DNA from: Roseiarcus sp963832305
GTDB lineage: Bacteria; Pseudomonadota; Alphaproteobacteria; Rhizobiales; Beijerinckiaceae
Length of the DNA stretch: 64,000 nt
NCBI GenBank assembly: GCA_963832305.1
Contig: CAWHTU010000016.1
Span: 124,001 to 188,000 of the forward strand
Reading direction: 5' to 3'
The notes below the pieces were generated by a model, which was not told the origin of the DNA, did no database searches, and worked only from the letters and a program-made list of their open reading frames with translations. The number at the start of each line of letters is the position of its first letter. Positions within the stretch are counted from its first letter, which is position 1. Positions 10,130-21,449 of the stretch are shown here, piece by piece. Made by a program: the position numbers and the translations under genes.

Positions 10130-11239
10130 TTATCTCGCCGCCGCGCGTTGCGACTCGAGAGGCATCAGCACTCGAAACATCGTTCGGCGCGGATGCGACT
10201 CGCATTCGATGATGCCGCCATGGTCGCCGATCAGCTTCGCAACCAGTGCAAGACCCAGACCAGAGCCCTGGGATTTGGTTGTCACGAAGGGGTCGAACAG
10301 ATTGCCAAGGATTTCCGGCGAGATCCCCGGGCCATTATCCCGAACGCAGATTTCGAGCGGCAACCCAACCGGCTCCGCGCTCGGCGCGGTCCGCAGCCGC
10401 ACCCCCGGGCGGTAGGCGGTCGTCAGAGTTATCTCGCCGTCAATGCTATCCATTCCAATGGCTTCAGCCGCATTCTTAACCAAATTGAGGAAGACCTGGA
10501 TCAATTGATCGCGGGATCCGCGCACATGGGGCAGCGACGGATCGTATACTTCGACAAAACGGATGTGGCGGGCGAACCCCGCCTGAGCCAAACGCTTCAC
10601 GTGATCCAAGACGGCGTGAATGTTGAGACCTTCCCACTGCGACGGCGTTGAATTGGAGAATGATTGCATCCGGTCGACGAGTTTGACGATCCGATCGGTT
10701 TCCTCGCAGATCAACCGCGTCAGGGCACGATCCTCGTCGCTAACGTTCGCTTCGAGCAATTGGGCAGAGCCGCGGATGCCCGAGAGCGGGTTCTTGATTT
10801 CGTGGGCCAGCATAAGGCCCAACGCACTGATCGAGCGCGCAGCGCTCCGATGCGTTAGTTGTCTGTCTATTTTTTCAGCAATTGCCCGCTCTTGTAGCAT
10901 AATCGCCACTGCATCGTCCGTCTGGGGCACCGGAGCGATGAAAACATCGACAGCATTCCGATTGCCCGTTCGGGGCGTGGAAATGTCGATTTTGTAGCCG
11001 TTGACGGTCGCGCGATTGCTGAGCGCGTCGGCGACAAGAGCCAAAACCGGCGAGTCCGACGGAATGAGGTCGGTCAGTCGGGAACGGACCAGCGCGCCGC
11101 GCCCCATGTCGAAGAACGTCTCCGCCGCCACGTTGACATCAATCACCCAGCCTTGGGCGTCGACAATGAGCAACGGCTGGGCGAGAGCGTTCAGCACTTT
11201 GACGGCGTCTGGGCGCCGCTGAGCGGGGTGGGCGGTCAT
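10130..11239 (-). CDS. ntrB: Nitrogen regulation sensor kinase NtrB (GlnL)
   Basis: A soluble 369-residue histidine kinase that controls NtrC phosphorylation in response to PII. PAS domain at about 15-125 (LIVDAQGWVIDVN), HisKA with the phospho-acceptor in MLAHEIKNPLSGI, and an ATPase domain with VKNAAEAI, DNGPGI and GSGLGLALV. No membrane segments. The start at 11239 is chosen because its ATG overlaps the dusB stop (ATGA, 4 bases), the usual coupled arrangement; an in-frame start six codons upstream would lie inside dusB. ntrC follows after a short gap. Confidence 0.95.
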   Translation of the reverse strand: MTAHPAQRRPDAVKVLNALAQPLLIVDAQGWVIDVNVAAETFFDMGRGALVRSRLTDLIPSDSPVLALVADALSNRATVNGYKIDISTPRTGNRNAVDVFIAPVPQTDDAVAIMLQERAIAEKIDRQLTHRSAARSISALGLMLAHEIKNPLSGIRGSAQLLEANVSDEDRALTRLICEETDRIVKLVDRMQSFSNSTPSQWEGLNIHAVLDHVKRLAQAGFARHIRFVEVYDPSLPHVRGSRDQLIQVFLNLVKNAAEAIGMDSIDGEITLTTAYRPGVRLRTAPSAEPVGLPLEICVRDNGPGISPEILGNLFDPFVTTKSQGSGLGLALVAKLIGDHGGIIECESHPRRTMFRVLMPLESQRAAAR

Positions 11240-12249
11240 GCCGCCAGCCTCGCCCAATCGGGGTCAAAGGCGCGCGCGAGCAGCGCTCGCGCCTTGGGCA
11301 GGTCTTCCGTTGTCACGAGCTCGCGCCGAAGCGTCTCGTCGGCGCCCGCCTGACCGGCATAGGCCGCCAGATGCTTTCGGGCATGACGAAGTCCCTGGCG
11401 GGGGCCGAGCTTGCCGACGAGCCAGTCGAGATGTTCGACCGCAGCTGCCCGTCGCTCCTCCAGCCGGGGGGCACGCAGCGGGCCGCCCGCTTCGAGCGCT
11501 CGCGATAGGCCGCCGACCAGCCACGGAGCGCCGAGCGCCGCGCGTCCGATCATTACCCCAGCGGCGCCGGAGAGCGCGAGCATGGCCCGAGCGTCCTCGA
11601 GGGTCGCACAGTCGCCATTGGCAATTACCGGAATCCTGACTTCCTCCACCACCGCGCGGACGGCGGCCCAATCAGCGCGGCCATTGTAGAACTGGACGCG
11701 CGTCCGCCCGTGGACGGTCACCATCCGCACTCCCGTCTGTTCGGCCCTGCGGGCGAGATCGGGCGCGTTCAAGGACGTTTCGTCCCAGCCGAGCCGCATC
11801 TTGACGGTCACGGGAACCGACACGGCCTCGACCACCGCCGCTATGAGGCGCTCGGCGTCATCGAGGTCGCGCATCAACGCCGCGCCTGCCAGAGCGCCGG
11901 CAACGCGCCGCGCTGGACAACCCATATTAATGTCAACAAGCGCGGCGCCGGCGCCTACGACCCTGCGCGCGGTCTCTGCGAGCGCCCCCGCCTCCCGGCC
12001 GACGAGCTGGACTGCGTGGGGAGCCAATCCGTCGCCCTCGGCGCGCATCGACGCTTCTGCGTCGCCGTCAAGATATGTTTCGGCCGCGACCATCTCCGAA
12101 AAGACGAGCGGAGCCCCGAAACGGCGCGCGATCCGCCGCATCGCTAGGTCGCTTAACCCCGACATTGGAGCAAGCAACGCTCGGCCCTCGAGCCGAATCG
12201 GTCCGATAGCGATCTTGGGCGCGGCGCCTAGAGAATGAGCATTATTCAT
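11236..12249 (-). CDS. dusB: tRNA-dihydrouridine synthase DusB (NifR3)
   Basis: FMN-dependent reductase that makes dihydrouridine in tRNA. Visible motifs are APMSGLSD near the N-terminus, the catalytic Cys loop in INMGCPARRV, the FMN-phosphate/tRNA region MRLGWDE, VHGRTR, and the late IANGDC and GVMIGRAALG. 337 residues, normal length. It is the first gene of the dusB-ntrB-ntrC operon, long known as nifR3 in Rhizobiales and Rhodobacter. It is followed with a 4-base overlap by ntrB. Confidence 0.95.
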   Translation of the reverse strand: MNNAHSLGAAPKIAIGPIRLEGRALLAPMSGLSDLAMRRIARRFGAPLVFSEMVAAETYLDGDAEASMRAEGDGLAPHAVQLVGREAGALAETARRVVGAGAALVDINMGCPARRVAGALAGAALMRDLDDAERLIAAVVEAVSVPVTVKMRLGWDETSLNAPDLARRAEQTGVRMVTVHGRTRVQFYNGRADWAAVRAVVEEVRIPVIANGDCATLEDARAMLALSGAAGVMIGRAALGAPWLVGGLSRALEAGGPLRAPRLEERRAAAVEHLDWLVGKLGPRQGLRHARKHLAAYAGQAGADETLRRELVTTEDLPKARALLARAFDPDWARLAA

Positions 12250-12379
12250 ACTGCCTACAGTCTAATCAGAAGAATTGCGAAGGCAAGCCTTCGAGGCGCT
12301 TCGGCTCCGTCCACGCTGGTCAGGGAACGCCCGCCAAATGCCCACCCGGACGCTGGCGCTCGCGAGCGGCGCGGCATCC

Positions 12380-13222
12380 TCACGGGCTATCGTCAGGTCC
12401 AGGAAATAGGTGGTCGATCCGCCCGCTCGCCCAATAGGCGGTGAGGCCGATCCATTCACGCATCGCGAGCGTGAAGACGCGCAGGTTTAGCACCGATTTT
12501 GAGGTCGGACGAAGATCCGGTCTCCGCCCATCAGTGTAGAAAGAAACCGGATAGGCGATCGGATGAAATCCGGCCTTTTCGAAGACTCCCATGGCGCGCG
12601 GCATGTGGAATGCCGAGGTAACGACAATCCAGCGCTGCGACGGTTCCGGATGGACGATCGCGGCAGTGAAGGCAGCGTTCTCCTCGGTGTTGCGCGCCTT
12701 GTCTTCGATCGTCACCCGGTCTGGCGCGACGCCCATCGCCACCATCAGGTCCCGGGCTCGCGCCGCCTCGTTCGAGCTCCCTCCGAGCAGCGAGTTGGTG
12801 CCGCTGGTGTATACGACGCGCGCCTGCGGAAAGCGCTTCGCCAGAATGACCGCCTCGGTGATCCGCTCGCCGCCCTCGTCGAATATTGTCTGGCCGCGGG
12901 CGGCGCTCATGGCGTCGTTGACGGCTCCCCCGAGAACGACGATGCCGTACGGCGGTTTCAAATCGGCCGGCGGCTGGGGGAAACGGTCTTCGAGCGGAGC
13001 CATGAGCAGCGCGCTCACCGGCAGGAACGCGACCGCGAGCAGAACGAGGATCGCCGTAAGAGCGAGCCCGCGCCCGAACCTCGCGTGGCGGCTGTAGCAG
13101 AGGGCGGCCCCTGCGAGGGCGCCGAACAACAAAAGGTTGATCGGCGAAGCCAGCATCCAGAATATCTTCGAAGCGACGAAAAACACTGGCGAACCGATCC
13201 CTGTCTTCGGCCCTTGTGGCAA
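12380..13222 (-). CDS. YdcF/ElyC-like DUF218 membrane protein
   Basis: A 280-residue protein with two N-terminal membrane helices (about 12-40 and 50-78) followed by a DUF218 domain. Signature features are GIVVLGGAVN, the acidic RITEAVILAKRFPQA segment, SGTN, DKARNTEENA and VTSAFHMPRA. ElyC, a family member in E. coli, is linked to envelope/peptidoglycan carrier metabolism; the biochemical role here is unknown. It lies upstream of dusB on the same strand, with about 130 bases between, and diverges from the cysteine synthase gene. Confidence 0.85.
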   Translation of the reverse strand: MPQGPKTGIGSPVFFVASKIFWMLASPINLLLFGALAGAALCYSRHARFGRGLALTAILVLLAVAFLPVSALLMAPLEDRFPQPPADLKPPYGIVVLGGAVNDAMSAARGQTIFDEGGERITEAVILAKRFPQARVVYTSGTNSLLGGSSNEAARARDLMVAMGVAPDRVTIEDKARNTEENAAFTAAIVHPEPSQRWIVVTSAFHMPRAMGVFEKAGFHPIAYPVSFYTDGRRPDLRPTSKSVLNLRVFTLAMREWIGLTAYWASGRIDHLFPGPDDSP

Positions 13223-13285
13223 GGGTCAAGGCTTGTCGCAAGTCGCGCCGTCGCCTACCTTGCGTTCTAACTCAAGAGGGGCGCG

Positions 13286-14317
13286 ATGAAATTCCGCCGC
13301 GATGTCGTGGCCGCGATCGGCCGCACGCCGCTTATCAAGCTCCGCGCCGCCTCGGAGGCGACGGGGTGCACGATTCTCGGCAAGGCCGAATTCATGAACC
13401 CCGGCGGATCGGTCAAGGACCGCGCGGCGATGGCGATCATCGACGACGCGGTGGCGCGCGGAGCATTGCGCCCCGGCGGCGTCGTCGTCGAGGGCACCGC
13501 CGGCAACACCGGTATCGGCATTGCGATGGTGGCGAGCGCGCTCGGCTATCGGGCGGTGATCGTCATTCCGGACACCCAGGCGCAGGAAAAGAAGGACATG
13601 CTGCGCCTTGCCGGCGCGGAATTGATCGAGGTTCCGGCGGTCCCATATTCCAACCCCAACAATTACGTGCGCTATTCGGGGCGCCTCGCCGAGGCGTTGG
13701 CCAAAACCGAACCGAACGGCGCCGTCTGGGCGAACCAGTTCGACAATGTCGCGAACCGGCGCGGCCACTACGAGACGACCGGGCCGGAGATTTATGATGA
13801 TCTCGGCGGCAGGTTGCATGGGTTTGTGAGCGCGGTCGGCACCGGTGGGACGCTCGCGGGCGTCGGCATGGCGCTCAAGGAGCGCGACCCGGCCATCAAG
13901 ATCGCGCTCGCCGATCCGCCGGGCGCGGCGCTCTATTCCTACTACACCACCGGCGAACTCAAGATGACCGGTTCCTCGATCACCGAGGGAATCGGCCAGA
14001 GCCGCATCACCGCCAATCTTGAAGGCGCGCCGGTCGACTTGGCCTACGAGATTCCCGACGACGAGTCGGTGCCGATCGTCTTCGACCTCGTGACGCGCGA
14101 GGGTCTTTTGCTCGGCGGTTCGTCGGGGGTCAACATCGCCGGCGCGCTCCATCTCGCTCGCGAACTCGGTCCAGGCCACACAATCGTGACGCTCCTCTGC
14201 GACTCCGGCGCGCGCTACGCGTCGAAGCTGTTCAATCCAGCGTTTCTGCGTTCGAAGGGCCTGCCGGTCCCGGACTGGCTGGAGGCGAAGGGAAAGACGC
14301 CCAAGGTGTTCGCTTAA
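13286..14317 (+). CDS. Cysteine synthase (PLP-dependent, CysK-like)
   Basis: A 343-residue fold-type II PLP enzyme of the O-acetylserine sulfhydrylase / cystathionine beta-synthase family. IGRTPLIKL starts the domain. The PLP lysine lies in NPGGSVKDRAA, the phosphate/substrate loop is EGTAGNTGIG, the glycine-rich loop is GTGGTLAG, and SGARYASKLF is at the end. It is predicted to form cysteine from O-acetylserine and sulfide. It is slightly longer than classical CysK and belongs to the branch often annotated cysteine synthase A in alphaproteobacteria. Its stop is immediately followed by the ATG of the AlaX-like gene, and a sulfurtransferase comes next, giving a small cysteine-related operon. 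Confidence 0.9.
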   Translation: MKFRRDVVAAIGRTPLIKLRAASEATGCTILGKAEFMNPGGSVKDRAAMAIIDDAVARGALRPGGVVVEGTAGNTGIGIAMVASALGYRAVIVIPDTQAQEKKDMLRLAGAELIEVPAVPYSNPNNYVRYSGRLAEALAKTEPNGAVWANQFDNVANRRGHYETTGPEIYDDLGGRLHGFVSAVGTGGTLAGVGMALKERDPAIKIALADPPGAALYSYYTTGELKMTGSSITEGIGQSRITANLEGAPVDLAYEIPDDESVPIVFDLVTREGLLLGGSSGVNIAGALHLARELGPGHTIVTLLCDSGARYASKLFNPAFLRSKGLPVPDWLEAKGKTPKVFA

Positions 14318-15031
14318 ATGACGCAGGCGCTGTTCCGCGACGACGCTTATCGAACCGAGGCGGAAGCGACGGTGGCGTCCTCCGATCCGCGGGGAGTGGC
14401 GCTCGACCGCACGGTCTTCTACCCGCAAGGCGGGGGGCAAAGCGGAGATCGCGGGACGCTCATCTTCGAGGACGGTTCGTCGATGGCGATCGTCAACACG
14501 GTCTACGACGCCGACCGCGCGACCATTCTGCATGTGCCGGCGGACGGTCACGCCCTGCCCTCGCCCGGAGCGCGGGTTATTGCCCGCATCGACTGGGGGC
14601 TGCGCTACAAGCGGATGCGCGCGCATACCGCGCTCCATCTGCTCTCGGTCGTCCTCCCCTACCCGGTGACCGGAGGATCGGTCGGGGACGCCGAAGGGCG
14701 GCTCGATTTCGATTCGGGCGAGGCAGTCCTCGACAAGGCTGAAGTCGAGCGGCGGCTCAACGAACTGATCGCGCTCGACGCGGCGGTGAGCCAGCGCTGG
14801 ATCGAAGACGCCGAGCTCGAGGCCAATCCGGGTCTGATCAAGACGATGTCGGTCAAGCCGCCGATGGGAAGGGGCCATGTCCGCCTGATCGCGATCGAGG
14901 GCCTCGACCTTCAGCCATGCGGGGGCACTCATGTCGGCCGCACGGGCGAAATCGGCCCCGCGGCGGTGACGGGAATCGAGAAGAAGGGCAAGATCAACCG
15001 CCGCGTGCGCATCGCGCTCGGCGCCGCTTGA
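14318..15031 (+). CDS. Alanyl-tRNA editing protein (AlaX-like)
   Basis: A 237-residue stand-alone editing domain related to the AlaRS C-terminal half; it deacylates Ser- or Gly-mischarged tRNA-Ala. The zinc-binding residues are visible as HTALHLL (HxxxH) and CGGTHVGRTGEIG (CxxxH). The N-terminal YPQGGGQSGDRG motif is also typical. The start codon abuts the cysteine synthase stop (TAA-ATG). Coupling to cysteine synthesis is frequent in alphaproteobacteria, but its physiological reason is unclear. Confidence 0.9.
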   Translation: MTQALFRDDAYRTEAEATVASSDPRGVALDRTVFYPQGGGQSGDRGTLIFEDGSSMAIVNTVYDADRATILHVPADGHALPSPGARVIARIDWGLRYKRMRAHTALHLLSVVLPYPVTGGSVGDAEGRLDFDSGEAVLDKAEVERRLNELIALDAAVSQRWIEDAELEANPGLIKTMSVKPPMGRGHVRLIAIEGLDLQPCGGTHVGRTGEIGPAAVTGIEKKGKINRRVRIALGAA

Positions 15032-15047
15032 TCGAGAAGGAGCCTGG

Positions 15048-15896
15048 ATGCCGACGCGAAACTTCTGCACCACGGCAGAGCTCGCGGCCGAGCTCGATGA
15101 GCCGGATCTCGGCGTGATCGACGCGTCCTGGCACGTCCCGCCAAGCCCGCGGATCGGCGCTTCCGAGTTCCGGCAGGGTCATATACCCGGCGCTGTCTTC
15201 TTTGACATCGACTCGATCGCCGATCTCGAACAAGGCCTGCCGCACATGCTGCCGAAGCCCGAGACGCTGGCGAAGGGCATGAGCGCGCTCGGGCTCGGCG
15301 ACGGGATGCGGCTCGTGGTTTATGACGGCCTTGGACTGTTCGCCGCGGCGCGGGTGTGGTGGACGTTGCGCGCCTACGGCGTCGAGGAGATCCGGATCCT
15401 CGAGGGCGGCCTGCCGAAATGGATCAAGGAAGGGCGGCCGCTCGAGCCCGGCCCGGCACGACCGAGGCCGCCGCGTCCGTTTACCCCGCGGCTCGACCAA
15501 AGCTTCATCGCTTCGCTCGACGACGTGCGCACGGCGCTCGCGACCGGCTCGGCGCAGGTGGTCGACGCGCGCCCCGCCGACCGCTTCCATGGCCACGCGC
15601 CGGAGCCGCGGCCGGGCGTCAAGGGCGGCCACATGCCCGGCAGCCTCAACCTTCCGTTCGTGGACATCGTCGAGCACGGGCGGCTGAAGTCGACCGAGGC
15701 GCTCAAGGCCGAGTTCGCCGCGCACGGGGTCGACCTGAAGAAGCCGATCATCACCACCTGCGGCTCGGGGGTCACCGCGGCGATCCTGGCGCTGGCGGTC
15801 GAGGAGGCTGGCGGCAAGGTCGAGGGCCTCTACGACGGTTCGTGGGCGGAGTGGGGCTCGCGCGACGATTGCGAGGCGGTCACCGGGCCGGCCTGA
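15048..15896 (+). CDS. sseA: 3-mercaptopyruvate sulfurtransferase
   Basis: A 282-residue two-rhodanese-domain protein. The active-site loop in the second domain is CGSGVTA, characteristic of mercaptopyruvate rather than thiosulfate sulfurtransferases. The N-terminal inactive domain has VIDASWHVP and HIPGAVFFDID. It transfers sulfur from 3-mercaptopyruvate, a cysteine catabolite, which fits the upstream cysteine synthase. A clear ribosome-binding site (gagaaggagcc) precedes the ATG 16 bases after the AlaX stop. Confidence 0.92.
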   Translation: MPTRNFCTTAELAAELDEPDLGVIDASWHVPPSPRIGASEFRQGHIPGAVFFDIDSIADLEQGLPHMLPKPETLAKGMSALGLGDGMRLVVYDGLGLFAAARVWWTLRAYGVEEIRILEGGLPKWIKEGRPLEPGPARPRPPRPFTPRLDQSFIASLDDVRTALATGSAQVVDARPADRFHGHAPEPRPGVKGGHMPGSLNLPFVDIVEHGRLKSTEALKAEFAAHGVDLKKPIITTCGSGVTAAILALAVEEAGGKVEGLYDGSWAEWGSRDDCEAVTGPA

Positions 15897-16191
15897 GGCC
15901 GGCGCATAAAGAACATGTTGTTCATGCTTATATCTGTCATGTCAAAGCCGAATCCAAATTTAGCCAAGCTGGGCAAAGCGGATGCGAAACAGATCCAAGC
16001 CCCGCAAAATTTTCGCCTTGGATTCCCTTTGATTCCCATGGCGGGATCGAGCGTCCTCAAACACTTGCGCCGACGCCCTGGGGCAAAAAACTTTGTCCGC
16101 CCGCGCCCGCGCCAAAAAAGCCACTGAAGGCTGCGAATGGCGGCTCGGGCGCCCCGGCCTTTGATCGCGATATGAGACTTGAGTGGGCTGC

Positions 16192-18658
16192 ATGACGACC
16201 AGGACCGTAGCACGGATTTCTGATTTGCGGAAGAGATTGTTGGCGCATCGCAGGAAGGCCGGAACCGGCTCGGCCAAGCTCCTTCCGGCGATCGTCGCCT
16301 TCGCCATCGGAGTCCTCGCCATGACCTCCGCGCCCGCGACCGCTGAGCAGCTCACGCCCGCCGAAGCGCGGGCCATCGCCAAAGAGGCGACGATCTACGG
16401 CTTCCCTCTCGTCGACAACTATCGCGTCCAATATTCCTATTTCGTCGACCGCGGCGGCGATCAGTACAAGGCGCCCTGGAACACCCTCGTCAACAATGCG
16501 CGCGTCTACACGCCGGCGGACACTGCGATCCAGACGCCGAACTCGGACACCCCCTATTCGTTCATCGGCGCGGACCTGCGCGCCGAGCCGTTGGTGTTCT
16601 CCGTGCCGGCGATCGACAAGGAGCGTTACTACTCCCTCCAGTTCATCGACATGTACACGTTCAACTTCGCCTATGTCGGCAGCCGGGCGACGGGCGACGA
16701 CGCGGGCGCTTATTTGCTGGCCGGCCCGGACTGGCATGGCGAAACGCCGCCCGGCGTCAAGGCGGTGATCCGGTCGGAGACCGAATTCGCCTTCGTCATC
16801 TACCGGACCCAGCTTTTCGGCCCGAACGACATCGACAACGTCAAAAAAATCCAGGCCGGGTACAAGGTCCAGCCGCTGTCGCAATTCCTCGGCAAGCCGG
16901 CCCCGCCGCCCCGCCCGCGGTCGACTTCATCAAGCCGCTGAGCCCCGAGGCCGAGAGAACCTCGCCCGAGTTTTTCAACATCCTCAATTTCGTGCTCGGG
17001 TTCTGCCCGCCGAACCCGGCCGAGACGGAGATCATGGCGCGGTTCGCCAAGCTCGGGATCGGCCCGCACGGGACATTCGACGCGAAAGCGCTCTCGCCCG
17101 AGATGCTGAAGGCGGTCCAGGACGGCATGGCCGACGCGTGGGCGGAATTCAAGACGTACAAGGAAACGGAGCTCGACACCGGCAAGCGCACCAGCGCGGA
17201 CGCATTCGGCACGCGCGAATTTCTCCACGGCGACTATCTCGCCCGCTTCTCGGGCGCCGTCCTCGGCATCTACGGCAACTCGAAGGACGAGGCGATCTAT
17301 CCGGTCTATTTCGTCGACAGCGCCAAGAAGCCGCTGAGCGGGGCGAACCGCTACGAGCTGCGCTTCGCGCCGGGCGACCTGCCTCCGGTCAACGCCTTCT
17401 GGTCGCTGACGCTCTATGAGCTGCCGTCGAGCCTGCTGTCGGCCAATCCGCTCAACCGCTACCTCATCAATTCGGCGATGCTGCCAAGCCTCAAGCGCGA
17501 CGACGATGGCGGCGTCACGCTTGCCATCCAGCACGCCGATCCGGGAGCCGACGGCCAGGCGAACTGGCTGCCGGCGCCGACCGGACCGTTCTTGCTGGCG
17601 ATGCGTCTCTATTGGCCGAAGGCCGACGCGCTCGATGGAAAATGGATCGCGCCGCCGCTTGTTCGGGTCAGCGACAACGACGCAGCGGCTTCGGCTCCGG
17701 CCGCCGCTGTTCCGGTCACGCCCGACAATTTCGTTCGCGCCGAAAGCGACCGCTATCTCGGCAATCTCGTCAGGGAGAGCGAGATCGGCAAGCTGTTCCA
17801 TCGCCGCGAGCCGGCGGCGATCGACAACCAGACCGTGATCCGGCTCAATCGCGATACGCTCTATTCGTCGGCGGTGTTCGATCTCGACGCCGGGCCGGTG
17901 ACGATCACGCTGCCGGACGCGGGCAAAACGGTTCATGTCGATGCAGGTGATCGACGAGGACGAATACACGCCCGAGGTCGCCTACGGCGCCGGGAGCCAG
18001 ACGCTGACCAAGGACAAGATCGGAACGCGCTATGTCGTGGTCGCGGTCCGGACGCTGGTCAATCCGGACGATCCGAAGGACGTCGAGGCCGTTCATGCGC
18101 TCCAGGACGCGATCAAGGTCGATCAGCCGGGCGGCCCGGGCAAGTTCGAGATTCCCAATTGGGATCAGGCCAGCCAGAAGACGGTGCGCGACGGGCTGCT
18201 TACGCTGGCGACGACCTTGCCCGACACCAAGGGCATGTTCGGCCCGAGGGGCGGGGTCGATCCCGGTGAGGCATCTCATCGGCGCGGCCTCGGCCTGGGG
18301 CGGCAACCCGGAGAAGGACGCCCTCTATCTCAATGTCGTTCCGGGCAAGAACGACGGCAAGACGGTCTACCGGCTCGACGTCAAGGACGTGCCGGTCGAC
18401 GGCTTCTGGTCGATCAGCGTCTATAACGCCAAGGGCTATTTCGAGCCGAACCCCCAGAACGCCTATACGCTCAACAACATCACGGCGAAGACCGGCGCGG
18501 ACGGCTCGATCGCGATCCAGTTCGGCGGTTGCGACGGCAAGATCGAGAATTGCCTGCCGACGCCGCCGGGCTGGAACTACCTCGTGCGCCTCTATCGGCC
18601 GCGCGCGGAAATCCTCGACGGGTCATGGACCTTCCCGGAGCCGCAGGCGGTGAAGTGA
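16192..18658 (+). pseudogene. Secreted double DUF1254/DUF1214 protein, three frameshifts
   Basis: Reading across three one-base shifts gives one long protein. An N-terminal signal/membrane segment (LLPAIVAFAIGVLAMTSAPATAEQ) leads into a first DUF1254 module (YGFPLVDNYR, TPNSDTPYSF) and DUF1214 module (PPVNAFWSLTLYE). A second DUF1254 (NQTVIRLNRDTLYSSAV) and DUF1214 (VDGFWSISVYNAKGYF) follow. The shifts are near 16907 (a lost G in a GC run), 17925-17928 (an AAAA run) and 18264. Both sides of each join match the family, so these may be assembly errors rather than decay. The family is exported and of unknown function. A GTG nine bases upstream is an alternative start. Confidence 0.75.
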
Positions 18659-18670
18659 AGGCGGAGGCGG

Positions 18671-18785
18671 GCATCCAGCCCCCTGTCGCGGGGGTGACAA
18701 CGGTGGAAACTGTCATGCCCGCGCACGCGGGCATCCAGAACGGCGGCGGCGGCGGCCCTGGACCCCCGCTTTCGCGGGGGTGACA
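18671..18785. repeat. Cluster of three REP-like palindromes
   Basis: Three GC-rich hairpins lie between two convergent genes. The first has stems at 18679-18683 and 18690-18694. The second is the perfect palindrome TGCCCGCG-CA-CGCGGGCA at 18716-18733. The third has CCCCCGC at 18763-18769 pairing with GCGGGGG at 18774-18780. Shared flanks (catccag, ggtgac) recur in alternating orientation, as in REP/BIME elements. They may serve as a two-way terminator. Confidence 0.7.
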
Positions 18786-18794
18786 GAGGCGCGC

Positions 18795-20313
<1,519 letters not shown>

Positions 20314-20347
20314 GGGTGCTCGCCTCTCGAAGCGGAATGGGCTGAGT

Positions 20348-21383
20348 TTAATCCGCGCGCCGTCCGACTTCCTCCCCCCTTGTGGGGGAGGCCCGCGAGG
20401 GCGCCGCCGCCTTCCGGGCGACCGTCTCGGTGAGGAGTTTCGTCGCCGCGTAGACGGCGTCGAGATGCGGCGCCGGGACATCGGCCAGCCGCGCGAGCTC
20501 GATCACCGAGCCGAGCAGGGCGTCGATCTCGGTTGTCCGGCCGTGCTCGACGTCCTGCAGCATCGAGGTCTTGTGCGGGCCGATCGCCTCGGCGCCGGCG
20601 ATGCGCTTTTCGATTGCGAGGCGAAAGCGGATGCCGAACGCTTCGCCGACGGTTTGGGCTTCCCGCATCATCGCCGCGGCAAGCGCCCTCGTCGGCGGAA
20701 AGCGGCAGATGTCCTCGAGCGTCGCGCGGGTCGAGCGCGCTCAGCGGATTGAAGGTGAGGTTGCCCCAGAGCTTCATCCAGATCTCGGTGCGGACGTCGC
20801 TCAGGACCGGCGACTTGAACCCCGCCCGCGAGAAGAGCTCGGCGAGCGCCGCGACCCGCGCGGTCTTCGCGCCGTCGAGTTCGGCGAGCGGCAGCCGATT
20901 GCCCTCGACATGGCGGATGACGCCGGGGCTTTCGATCTCGGCCGCCTGATAGCTGATCCCGGCGACGATCGCGTCGACCGGCAGATGGCCGGCGATCACG
21001 CCGCCGGGATCGACGCTCTCGAGCCGATGGCCCTCGTAGGGACCGCCGTGCTTGAAGAAATACCACCACGGGATGCCGTTCTGGGTCGTGAGCGCCATCG
21101 TCTCGGGCCCAAGGATCGAGGCGACGTCGGCCGCGATCGGCGCGAGCTGGTGGGCCTTGACCCCGAGCACGACGAGGTCGGGACGGCCGGCGTCGGCGAT
21201 GCGGTCGGTCGCCTCGACCCGGGCGACGATCTCCTCGCCGCCCTCTTTCAGGATGAGGCCGCGCTCGCGGATCGCCTTCAGGTGCTCGCCGCGCGCGATG
21301 ACGCTGACCTTCTCCCCGGCCGCGGCGAGCCTGGCCGCGATGTGGCCGCCGATCGCCCCTGCCCCAATGACGGTGATGTTCAT
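20348..21383 (-). CDS. 2-dehydropantoate 2-reductase-like protein, one frameshift
   Basis: An NADPH-dependent ketopantoate reductase family member (PanE/ApbA). GAGAIGGHIAARLA is the N-terminal dinucleotide motif, followed by VLGVKAHQL and a central segment with WMKLWGNLTFNPLSAL. An extra base near 20732 splits the frame. Without it the C-terminal domain continues as TRATLEDICR and then MMREAQTVGEAFG, with KTSMLQDVEHGRTTEIDALLG. The last residues come from a palindromic insert at 20371-20391. The assignment to pantothenate synthesis is uncertain, because many paralogues act on other 2-oxo acids. Confidence 0.8.
20371..20391. repeat. Palindromic hairpin inside the end of a reading frame
   Basis: CCTCCCCCC and GGGGGAGG flank a TTGT loop. 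The hairpin overlaps the last codons of the ketopantoate-reductase-like gene and encodes a non-family Pro/Arg/Gly-rich tail. It resembles mobile palindromes that invade gene ends in alphaproteobacteria. Confidence 0.55.
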
Positions 21384-21449
21384 CCACTCGTTCCGCAAAA
21401 GACCGCCCCTGCATAGCACGGGCGCGCAGCGGATCGCTCGCTTCCGGCC

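Noticed and set aside
13226..15073. Long minus-strand frame opposite cysteine synthase and AlaX
   Set aside because: Arg/Asp/His-rich antisense of clearly conserved genes; typical of GC-rich DNA.
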